In this document: in pieces, positions 1-6,415 of the stretch
Layout: each line of letters begins with the position of its first letter
How positions within the stretch are numbered: the stretch's first letter is position 1
Source of the DNA: an uncultured Verrucomicrobiota bacterium
Lineage (GTDB): Bacteria > Verrucomicrobiota > Verrucomicrobiia > Methylacidiphilales > Verrucolacustridaceae
Assembly: GCA_903905395.1 (NCBI GenBank)
Contig: CAIVGD010000379.1
Location: forward strand, 1-9,790
Direction: 5' to 3'
Length of the DNA: 9,790 bases
The notes under the pieces: generated by a model
What the model was told of the DNA's origin: nothing
Databases searched by the model: none
Seen by the model: only the letters and a program-made list of their open reading frames with translations
Program-made: the position numbers and the translations under genes

Positions 1-1
1 C

Positions 2-1516
2 CGCCCCACCCCGCCCCCGCTCTCCTCTCTACGGAAGAACCGCCGAATCCAGACGCTTAATCATTATCTTTTCCTGCCGATCCTCGTCTTTCTCCTGGCC
101 GGTGTGAACTACATCGGGTGGCGGCACTACACCCGGGCCGATTTTACCATGAATCAGTTTCAGGAACTTTCAGGGCAGACGCTCAACCTCCTGAAAAACC
201 TACCCAGCGAGGTGACGCTGACCGCGTTTCTTGCTCCCGAGCAGGACACGACCGGGAGCCTCATCCAGGACGATGTCCAGAAATTGCTGGATGAGTATAA
301 GTACCGTGGGGGCGGCAAGGTGAAGGTGGAGCTCGTCCAACCCTACCTCGATTTTCAGGCGGCCCAGAAATTGGCGGAGAAATACAAACTCTCGAGCAAC
401 GAGAATGTCATTCTGGTGCAGTTTGGGGAACGTTCGCGAATACTGAAAGTGGCCGAGATGGCCGAGATCGATCCAGGCGCCATGATGTCCGGCGGAGCGG
501 CTCGGGTGAAATCTTTCCGGGCGGAAGAAAAGATTTCGTCCGCCATCGGCGCCCTCGTCCAAGGCAAGCCATCCAAGATTTACGTCACGGAGGGCTCGGG
601 AGAATATAACCTGAACTCGACCGACCGAGATCCCGGCGGCTACTCCCTTTTGTCGGCTCGCCTCGCTTCGCAGAACCTGGAACTCCTGCCCCTGAAGCTG
701 GCAGAGCAGGAGGGAGTGCCGGCCGATGCTGATGCGGTGATCGTGGCCGGGCCAAAATTCCAAGTCCCGGCCCCATCCGTGGCGGCACTGCAGGCTTATC
801 TGGCCAAGCCCGGGAAACTGCTTCTTCTACTGGATCCGGGGGTGCCGACCGGTCTGGAAAATATCCTCGCGGAGCACGGAGTCTCCGTGGATGCCGACAA
901 AATTTTCCGCAAGGTGGCCGTCCTGAGCACGGCGGGCCTGACGCAGGGGATCAACGAGGAGACCGTGGGCACACGGTTTTCCGCGCATCCCGCCATTCGC
1001 TGGATAGAAAACGTGGGAGGGTCGATCCGTCTGGGAGGAAGCCGTTCCCTCTCGATAAAACCGGTGGCCACCACCGCCACGACCAAGGCGGAGATGCTGG
1101 TGGAAACTTCGGATCGGTATTGGGCGAAAGCTTGGCCGTTGGCCACTGGGAAGAAGACAGAATTTGTCGAAGCAGATGATCGCAAGGGACCGTTCGCGGT
1201 GGCGGCAGTGATCGACGGATCAGCTCCAGGGGACAAGGGACGCGAGGCTCCGGCTCTTCGTGCGATCGTCGTCGGGTCGGCTTCGGCGTTCGCGAACCAG
1301 AATATTTCTCCGCTGGAAGTGGATTTCATGGTGAATTCCATCAACTGGATTTTGGGACGAAACGAGGCGCTCGGGATTTCTCCGAAGACCCCGAAGGACT
1401 TCTCCGTCTCGTTGGACGAAAACCAGCAGAGGGGAATTATTCTCTCCACCATCCTCGGCATCCCGATCCTGACGGGGATCTTGGGCTTGCTTGTTTGGTG
1501 GCGTCGCCGGCACTAG
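2..1516 (+). CDS. GldG-like ABC transporter accessory protein (5' partial)
   Basis: The frame is open to the left window edge, so the gene starts outside it; 504 residues are visible. A GTG at 104 could be taken as a start, but the hydrophobic helix preceding the extracytoplasmic domain (visible residues about 21-40) is encoded upstream of it, so that start would cut the membrane anchor. After the helix comes a segment resembling the GldG/ABC_transp_aux family (FTMNQFQELS, then SEVTLTAF), the SFRAEEKISSAI motif near residue 171, and the alpha/beta stretch KIYVTEGSGE ... KLLLLLDPG. A second hydrophobic helix ends the protein (about 478-499), followed by WWRRRH, so both termini are anchored and the middle lies outside the membrane. 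Family members work with an ABC-2 type ATPase and permease; the substrate is unknown. GldG is named for gliding motility in Bacteroidota, but homologues occur in non-gliders, so motility is not implied. The next gene starts 13 bases after the stop. Confidence 0.85.
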   Translation, partial: RPTPPPLSSLRKNRRIQTLNHYLFLPILVFLLAGVNYIGWRHYTRADFTMNQFQELSGQTLNLLKNLPSEVTLTAFLAPEQDTTGSLIQDDVQKLLDEYKYRGGGKVKVELVQPYLDFQAAQKLAEKYKLSSNENVILVQFGERSRILKVAEMAEIDPGAMMSGGAARVKSFRAEEKISSAIGALVQGKPSKIYVTEGSGEYNLNSTDRDPGGYSLLSARLASQNLELLPLKLAEQEGVPADADAVIVAGPKFQVPAPSVAALQAYLAKPGKLLLLLDPGVPTGLENILAEHGVSVDADKIFRKVAVLSTAGLTQGINEETVGTRFSAHPAIRWIENVGGSIRLGGSRSLSIKPVATTATTKAEMLVETSDRYWAKAWPLATGKKTEFVEADDRKGPFAVAAVIDGSAPGDKGREAPALRAIVVGSASAFANQNISPLEVDFMVNSINWILGRNEALGISPKTPKDFSVSLDENQQRGIILSTILGIPILTGILGLLVWWRRRH

Positions 1517-1529
1517 GCGGGAAATTTCC

Positions 1530-3323
1530 ATGAAGACCAGGTCTTTGTTGGTGTCTCTCGGGTTGGTGCTCCTCCTGATGGGCGCGTTGAGTTTTTTGCA
1601 AAAAAAGGTTCCGGGAACCGAACGGATGACCAAGGAATCCCGCCGGATCACCAATCTTCCCGTGCGGGAGGCAGATCGGATTGATCTCACCGGACCCAAG
1701 GGATCGTTCGTCTTCCGCAAAAAAGCAGAAGGGGATTGGAGGTTGGAGAAGCCGATTGCTGGAGGGGCGGATGCCGTCTCAGTCGGGCAATTGCTTTCCG
1801 AAATCCAATTTGTGGAAAGCCTGCAGACTCTGCCGTCCGGGAAGAAAGAGGAGTCTCAGCTTCAGACCTTCGGGCTGGGTCAACCCACGCGTACGCTCGT
1901 GGTGGGGACAAAGGAGGGAGAGTTAACAATCGATACCGGCCGCGAGACTCCGATCGCGGGGGGGATCTACGTGCGCATCCGACAGCCCGGGCGAGGGGAG
2001 AAAATCGCGGTCGTGCAGAATCAATTGGCCGAGGCCATGGATAAGGATTTGACGGGTTGGCGGGAGAAGCGGGTCCTGCCACTTCAGATTCCAGATGTGC
2101 AGGAACTGCTGCTTCATCAGGGGACTCTGGAAGTGGACGTGATAAAGAAGGATGGGGAGTGGGCCATTCTTAAACCCGTGGAAGCTCAGGCCGATCCCAC
2201 GGATGTGGCGAATGTTCTCGGCGAACTTTCCTCCCTCAAAGCGGCGTCTTTCGTTTCGGACACCGGGGGCGATCTCGCTCTCTACGGTTTGAATGCCCCC
2301 GCTCAGGCATTCGAGGTTCGCACGACCGCCACGAATCGCATCCTGCAGATCGGACAGGTGAACCCGAAGGAGACCAACCAGGTTTTCGCGAGGGTTTCCG
2401 ACCAGCCTTCCGTTTTTCTTCTTCCGCGAGCGGCGATTGATTCTCTGGGAAAAATGGCGGACCGCGTCCGGGATAAAAGGGTGGTGACTTTCACCTCCGC
2501 CGCCCAGATCCAAGCGGTGGAGTTTGCCGGTCGGGGCGGGGATTACCGGCTGGAGCGGGGCAAGGACACCAACCGGTGGACGCTGCAGTGGGCGGGGAAT
2601 CCGCGGGCTGCCGACTCGGCCCGGGTCGATGCCTGGATTGTTTTTCTGAAAGAAGCCAGAGCCAACCGTTTTCTTCCGACCGAGGATCCGGCCCGGTTGG
2701 GACTGATCAAACCGCGGCAGACTCTGACGCTCTTCTGGGCGGCCCCGAACGGAATTCAGGGGACGACAAACCGGGTGGAGACGTTGAAGTTTGGCGATGA
2801 ATCCAAGGAAGATGTTTTTCTCCAGGTTTCCACCACTTCGGGAGGGATGGCGGTCCCGCTGGGTCTGTTGCGCCGCATCCCCGAGACCGCGTTAGGCTGG
2901 CTTCCTCTGGGAATTTTTCCTCCCGATTTTGGTCCGGTGCGTGGACTGATCTGGGCCGCTGGGGGTGTACGCAAGGAGTACCGCTCCGGGGCGGACGGAC
3001 GATGGCGTGCATCGGGGGTGGGAGCGGATGTCCCAGAAGCGGCGGGCTATGCCACCCGACTGGCGGAACTCGAGGTGGTCCGCTGGGTCGGGGCGCCTGC
3101 CAAAGTGGATTTTGCCAAAACCGAGCTCGAGATTGTGGCGGAAGGCGGGGATGGAAAAAAATTGAGGATCACCGTCGGACGACCCTATGCCGACGGTTCC
3201 GCGCCGATCCACGTGGAAGGGCAGGAACTTGCTGGTCTGCTCAACCGGACGCAACTCGCCGCGCTAAAGAAAGATCCCCGCACGACAATTGCGGAGGCCG
3301 CCCCGAACACATCTCAGAGGTGA
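1530..3323 (+). CDS. Membrane-anchored DUF4340 repeat protein
   Basis: This gene encodes 597 residues. The ATG at 1530 is chosen over an upstream in-frame TTG at 1491 because the latter overlaps the previous gene, while the ATG places a signal-anchor helix (residues about 4-23, rich in Leu and Val after MKTRS) at the N terminus. The rest is predicted to be outside the inner membrane. It matches the DUF4340 pattern: PVREADRIDL, then WRLEKP, then an FGL..P.RTL strand. I can see this unit about four times, near residues 47-170, 189-307, 324-457 and 469-582, with W anchors WRLEKP, WAILKP, RWTLQW and RWRASG and a GL..P motif in the first three. No catalytic motif is visible. DUF4340 genes commonly sit directly downstream of GldG-like genes, as here, so a structural role in the same envelope transport complex is likely; the biochemical function is unknown. 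The 13-base gap from the previous stop suggests co-transcription. Confidence 0.85.
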   Translation: MKTRSLLVSLGLVLLLMGALSFLQKKVPGTERMTKESRRITNLPVREADRIDLTGPKGSFVFRKKAEGDWRLEKPIAGGADAVSVGQLLSEIQFVESLQTLPSGKKEESQLQTFGLGQPTRTLVVGTKEGELTIDTGRETPIAGGIYVRIRQPGRGEKIAVVQNQLAEAMDKDLTGWREKRVLPLQIPDVQELLLHQGTLEVDVIKKDGEWAILKPVEAQADPTDVANVLGELSSLKAASFVSDTGGDLALYGLNAPAQAFEVRTTATNRILQIGQVNPKETNQVFARVSDQPSVFLLPRAAIDSLGKMADRVRDKRVVTFTSAAQIQAVEFAGRGGDYRLERGKDTNRWTLQWAGNPRAADSARVDAWIVFLKEARANRFLPTEDPARLGLIKPRQTLTLFWAAPNGIQGTTNRVETLKFGDESKEDVFLQVSTTSGGMAVPLGLLRRIPETALGWLPLGIFPPDFGPVRGLIWAAGGVRKEYRSGADGRWRASGVGADVPEAAGYATRLAELEVVRWVGAPAKVDFAKTELEIVAEGGDGKKLRITVGRPYADGSAPIHVEGQELAGLLNRTQLAALKKDPRTTIAEAAPNTSQR

Positions 3324-3353
3324 CGCGGCCGGTCTTTGGGTTAGGGTCAAGAC

Positions 3354-3656
3354 ATGGCTCATGAATCCCAAGGTCCTGCCCATTCCGGCCAAGCCCGCCT
3401 CCGGCCGAGATTGTACGGCGTGGCGATCTATCTCGTGGCGGGGATTTTGCTTTTGCAGGTCATCTTCTGCATTTCCGTCTTTTTTCTCCGGCCCTATGCG
3501 AAAGCGAAAACTCCGGAAGGGATCCTGCAAAGCGAAAGGGTCAAGGCTGGCGAGTGGTGGAGCGGCTTGACCCGCTTTCTTCATTCTCGGGTGCAGAATA
3601 GCGGTCCGGAGCCACGGGGATTCACCAACGCCCCCGTGCCCCCACCGGCCAAGTAA
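3354..3656 (+). CDS. Small single-pass membrane protein, unrecognised
   Basis: This is a 100-residue protein I do not recognise. A short basic N-terminal tail (QARLRPRL) precedes one strong hydrophobic helix at about residues 21-45 (YGVAIYLVAG, ILLLQVIFCI, SVFFL). The remaining 55 or so residues are polar and end in a proline-rich tail (APVPPPAK). By the positive-inside rule the N terminus is cytoplasmic and the C-terminal part is outside. The ATG has an AGGG about 8 bases upstream, the most Shine-Dalgarno-like sequence in this operon. It begins 30 bases after the DUF4340 stop and ends 3 bases before the next ATG. This tight packing, plus codon use like its neighbours, argues that it is a real gene. 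An accessory or assembly subunit of the neighbouring GldG/DUF4340 system is a guess from context only. Confidence 0.65.
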   Translation: MAHESQGPAHSGQARLRPRLYGVAIYLVAGILLLQVIFCISVFFLRPYAKAKTPEGILQSERVKAGEWWSGLTRFLHSRVQNSGPEPRGFTNAPVPPPAK

Positions 3657-3659
3657 GTT

Positions 3660-4595
3660 ATGGCGGATAAGAAATCCGGCACCTGGGTTTGGGCGGCGGC
3701 CGTACTGGTGGTCATCCAGTTGGTGGTCTTGGTTGGGCTCCTCAAACTCCGGCAACATGACACGGACAAATCACGCGAATGGTCGTTGGACCCAAAAGCT
3801 GCGGCGGAAGAAGCGGCCCGGGAAAAAGAGTCTCGGGAGGCTCTGGGTAACCTGCCGTTGCCGGGTGGCAACATTCGTCTGACTGTTTCTGCGGCGCAGG
3901 CGGCGGCTCCGCAGGGGGAAGATCTGTTGGACCAGGCGCGCGAATTGCAAAACCGCGGGCAATTGGATCTGGCTGAAAAACTTCTTGTTCAGGCGCAAGC
4001 CAAGGAACCGAACAATTCCCGCATCCGCGTGGCGTCCGCCCTCTTGGCGGAGTCGCGGCAGAATTCGGCTGCGGCCCTCCAGTGCTGGCGGGAGCTCATT
4101 CGCGCGAGTGAGCCGGGCGGGACCGTCCGGCGGTTGGCGCTTGCGCGTTCTCACATTGTGGAGGAGAGGATCCGGCTCGAACAGGTGGCGCGGCAACGGG
4201 AGGAGAATCTGGCCAAAAGCCCGCGTAAATTGGCTCTTGCGGGTGTAGCGGAGCCCACGGGCGAAGGGGAATCGAGCAGGGTAATCTGGAAAGTCCGGGC
4301 GGTGAGTGGGAGCGGTTCCCTCGATCCGCGGAAGGTGATCGTGAGTGTATCTTTTTTCGAACGTGGCCCGGATGGGGTTTTGAAAAAAAGCGAGGCGGGA
4401 CTTCCCCACTGGGAAAAGGGGCCTCCTTTGGCGGAGCGGGATGGAGTACGGAACGTTTCTGTGGAGACTCGGCCGGGTGTGGGATCCAAGTATGCCGGAT
4501 ATTCGTGGCAACTTTTTTATGATGGGGAATTGCAAGACGAGCGGGTTCAGCCGGCGTCTTTGCGTGGAGTTTTACGTGAAATACCGCGGAGCTGA
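3660..4595 (+). CDS. Membrane-anchored TPR-like protein with unknown C-terminal domain
   Basis: This gene encodes 311 residues. A hydrophobic helix at about 10-29 follows MADKKSGT and should anchor the protein, with the rest outside the membrane. Residues 44-62 form an Ala/Glu-rich linker. Residues about 88-150 read as one or two TPR-like helical hairpins (ARELQNRGQLDLAEKLL, AKEPNNSRIRVASALLAES, AALQCWRELI), and a charged helix follows to about 190. Residues about 205-300 alternate as beta strands (VIWKVRAVSG, KVIVSVSFFER, SWQLFYDGEL) and form a domain I cannot assign. TPR hairpins usually mediate protein contacts; no catalytic motif is seen. The ATG follows the previous stop by 3 bases without a clear ribosome binding site, consistent with translational coupling. 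The last two codons and stop (CGG AGC TGA) lie inside the 3' end of the opposite-strand tRNA-Asp, so tRNA structure constrains the C-terminal residues. Confidence 0.7.
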   Translation: MADKKSGTWVWAAAVLVVIQLVVLVGLLKLRQHDTDKSREWSLDPKAAAEEAAREKESREALGNLPLPGGNIRLTVSAAQAAAPQGEDLLDQARELQNRGQLDLAEKLLVQAQAKEPNNSRIRVASALLAESRQNSAAALQCWRELIRASEPGGTVRRLALARSHIVEERIRLEQVARQREENLAKSPRKLALAGVAEPTGEGESSRVIWKVRAVSGSGSLDPRKVIVSVSFFERGPDGVLKKSEAGLPHWEKGPPLAERDGVRNVSVETRPGVGSKYAGYSWQLFYDGELQDERVQPASLRGVLREIPRS

Positions 4596-4660
4596 CGGGG
4601 CTCGAACCCGCAACCCCCGCCGTGACAGGGCGGTGCTCTAACCAATTGAGCTACAGCTCC
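4587..4660 (-). tRNA. tRNA-Asp (anticodon GUC)
   Basis: Read on the minus strand this folds into a complete 74-base cloverleaf. The acceptor stem is GGAGCTG against CAGCTCC (7 pairs), the D arm is GCTC / GAGC with loop AATTGGTTA, and the anticodon stem is CCGCC / GGCGG with loop CTGTCAC, giving anticodon GTC. The variable loop is GGGTT and the T arm has the usual TTCGAGC loop with one G-T pair. Known tRNA-Asp identity elements are present: G34, U35, C36, C38, G10 and discriminator G73 (complement of base 4587). CCA is not encoded: the bases after the discriminator read CGG, so it must be added by the CCA-adding enzyme. The gene is antisense to both neighbours and overlaps the stop codon of the upstream TPR-like gene by 9 bases. 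Confidence 0.97.
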
Positions 4661-4663
4661 AGC

Positions 4664-4675
4664 AAAGAAAGAAAG
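4664..4675. repeat. Three tandem AAAG units
   Basis: Three exact AAAG copies lie between the 5' end of the tRNA and the nadB start. On the plus strand they supply the only purine-rich stretch ahead of the nadB ATG, though about 9-20 bases away. On the minus strand they lie just upstream of the tRNA and partly overlap its possible -10 element. The tract is short, so slippage is possible but not shown. Confidence 0.5.
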
Positions 4676-4700
4676 ATACCCACGATGGCGGAGAGACCAA
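4673..4700 (-). promoter_or_regulatory. Possible promoter of tRNA-Asp, inside the nadB start region
   Basis: On the minus strand, TTGGTC (4695-4700) and TATCTT (4673-4678) are 16 bases apart. They match 3 of 6 and 4 of 6 bases of the sigma-70 -35 and -10 consensus. Transcription starting about 7 bases after the -10 would leave a leader of only about 5 bases before the tRNA, which is usual for tRNA genes. The tRNA must have a promoter or upstream tRNA transcript on this strand, and only nadB antisense sequence is available upstream. The matches are weak. Confidence 0.3.
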
Positions 4701-6304
4701 GTCAGGAATTATCGGCCGAGGTGCTGGTCGTGGGGAGCGGCATTGCCGGGCTTAGTTTTGCGCTGAAGGCCGCCCGGTCTGCCCGTGTTTTGTTGCTTAC
4801 GAAAAAGAATGCGGCCGAATCGAACACTAACTATGCCCAAGGTGGGATCGCCTGTGTCACCTCGGCGGAGGATTCCTCCGAACTGCATATCCGGGATACG
4901 CTGGAGGCTGGGGCGGGATTGTGCCGGGAGGAAGTGGTCCGGAAGGTGGTGCAGGACGGCCCGGCCCGCGTGGCGGAGCTGGTCGAGCTGGGGGTGAGAT
5001 TTACCGAACGGCAGAACGGGGGGAGTCGGGAACCGGATTTGGGGAAGGAAGGTGGGCATACTAAGCGCCGGGTTCTCCATGCGGGTGACATCACCGGCAA
5101 GGAACTGGAGCGGGCTCTGCTCTCCGCGGTGCGGTCTTCGCCGATGATCGAAGTGAGAGAGGACATGGTGGCGATCGATCTGGTCACTTCGAAAAAGCTG
5201 AAACTTCCGGGGCCGAACCGGGTGTTGGGAATTTATGTCTTGGATGGGGCGTCTCAACGGGTTTTGGCCATTTCCGCCCGGATGGTGGTTCTCGCCACTG
5301 GCGCGTGCGGCAAGTGTTACCTTTACACGACAAATCCTGCCATCGCCACGGGGGACGGGGTGGCCATCGCCTACCGGGCCGGGGTGGCGATCGCGAATAT
5401 GGAGTTCATCCAGTTTCATCCCACCTGCCTCTTTCATCCTTCGGCGCCGACTTTTTTGATTTCGGAGGCATTGCGTGGCGAGGGTGGAGTGGTGGTGGAC
5501 GCCCAAGGGAAAGAATTTACCCGCAAGACCGATTCGCGCGGATCGCTTGCCCCGCGCGACATTCTCGCCCGGGCGATCGACGAGGAGATGAAGGAAACGG
5601 GAGCGCCTTGCGTGTTTTTGGACATCCGGTCGAAGGGCGCGGAGTTTTTAGAGAAACGTTTCCCGGCGATTACCTCCACCCTGCGCGGGTTGGGTATTGA
5701 CCCGGCTCACCAACCGATACCGGTTGTGCCAGCGGCCCACTACCAGTGCGGGGGAATTCCTGCCTTGCTGGACGGAACGACCCGGCTTCCCGGGTTGTTG
5801 GCACTTGGGGAGGTGGCCTGCACGGGTTTGCATGGGGCGAACCGGTTGGCGAGTAACTCCCTGCTCGAGGCGCTGGTCATGGCTCATCGTGCGGCGGAGA
5901 GTCTGCCTGGAAAATTGGCGAAGATACCCCGAGCCGATTCGATTCCGAGATGGAAGGAGGGGAAATTTCATGATGCGGATGAAATGGTGGTGATCACGCA
6001 TAACTGGAAGGAGATCCGGCAGTTGATGTGGGACTACGTGGGGATTGCGAGGACGAACAAGCGTTTGCTTCGCGCGCAGTCCAGGCTTCGGTTGTTATTG
6101 AAGGAGGTGCAGGAGTTTTATTGGAATTTCCGGGTGACGAGCGACTTGTTGGAACTGCGTAACCTCGCGTTATGTGCGGCTCTGATTGTGGAGTCGGCTT
6201 TGCGGAGGCACGAAAGCCGGGGTCTGAACGCGAATGCGGATTATCCGAAACTGCAAAAGCGGGCGAAGGATACGGTGATTGAGCCTGGAGCGCACAAGAT
6301 TTGA
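4685..6304 (+). CDS. nadB: L-aspartate oxidase NadB
   Basis: NadB is a cytoplasmic FAD flavoprotein that oxidises L-aspartate to iminoaspartate, which NadA condenses into quinolinate for de novo NAD synthesis. The protein is 539 residues, against 540 for E. coli NadB. The FAD-binding motif VVGSGIAGLS is at 15-24, SNTNYAQGGIA at 46-56, ATGACGKCYLYTTNP at 204-218 and a second FAD-contacting segment LLALGEVACTGLHGANRLAS at 371-390. E122, H245, R291, H352 and R387 fall one position after the E. coli active-site residues E121, H244, R290, H351 and R386. The helical C-terminal domain (about 435-539) is complete. The ATG at 4685 is preferred over an in-frame GTG at 4622, which lies inside the tRNA gene and would add 21 unrelated residues. 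The ribosome binding site is weak (GAAAG, distant). No nadA or nadC is present in the window, and I see no NAD riboswitch ahead of the gene. Confidence 0.97.
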   Translation: MAERPSQELSAEVLVVGSGIAGLSFALKAARSARVLLLTKKNAAESNTNYAQGGIACVTSAEDSSELHIRDTLEAGAGLCREEVVRKVVQDGPARVAELVELGVRFTERQNGGSREPDLGKEGGHTKRRVLHAGDITGKELERALLSAVRSSPMIEVREDMVAIDLVTSKKLKLPGPNRVLGIYVLDGASQRVLAISARMVVLATGACGKCYLYTTNPAIATGDGVAIAYRAGVAIANMEFIQFHPTCLFHPSAPTFLISEALRGEGGVVVDAQGKEFTRKTDSRGSLAPRDILARAIDEEMKETGAPCVFLDIRSKGAEFLEKRFPAITSTLRGLGIDPAHQPIPVVPAAHYQCGGIPALLDGTTRLPGLLALGEVACTGLHGANRLASNSLLEALVMAHRAAESLPGKLAKIPRADSIPRWKEGKFHDADEMVVITHNWKEIRQLMWDYVGIARTNKRLLRAQSRLRLLLKEVQEFYWNFRVTSDLLELRNLALCAALIVESALRRHESRGLNANADYPKLQKRAKDTVIEPGAHKI

Positions 6305-6312
6305 ATTTTTTC

Positions 6313-6343
6313 CCGCGCTCGCGGGACGCAGACGCGGATTTTT
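6313..6343 (+). terminator. Possible weak terminator after nadB
   Basis: The 111-base convergent gap (6305-6415) holds no gene. It contains a perfect short palindrome CCCGCG-CT-CGCGGG (6312-6325) directly after a run of six T. An alternative, longer-looped stem pairs CCGCG (6313-6317) with CGCGG (6333-6337) and is followed by five T (6339-6343), which would suit an intrinsic terminator for nadB. The stem is only 5 pairs, so this is tentative. I see no good terminator for the opposing minus-strand gene. Confidence 0.3.
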
Positions 6344-6415
6344 GATTGGGGAAAATGAGAGCGGAGGATTGTCAGCGATGTAGGGCTGGATGGGGCGGGA
6401 GTTTGAAGGGATAAG

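Noticed and set aside
104..106. GTG as the start of the GldG-like gene
   Set aside because: The first membrane helix is encoded upstream of it and the frame stays open to the window edge.
2..1516. Gliding motility gene gldG in the strict sense
   Set aside because: The family is widespread in non-gliding bacteria and no other gld gene is seen, so only a GldG-like transporter role is supported.
4518..4523. TATGAT as a -10 element for a nadB promoter
   Set aside because: No reasonable -35 hexamer is found 16-18 bases upstream, and it lies well inside the TPR-like coding sequence.
3771..4535. Open minus-strand frame of 254 codons opposite the TPR-like gene
   Set aside because: The product is Arg/Pro-rich and lacks motifs, while the plus-strand gene fits the operon spacing and has a membrane helix.
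4709..5506. Open minus-strand frame of 265 codons opposite nadB
   Set aside because: NadB is unmistakable on the plus strand; the antisense product is Pro/Arg/His-rich without any fold signature.
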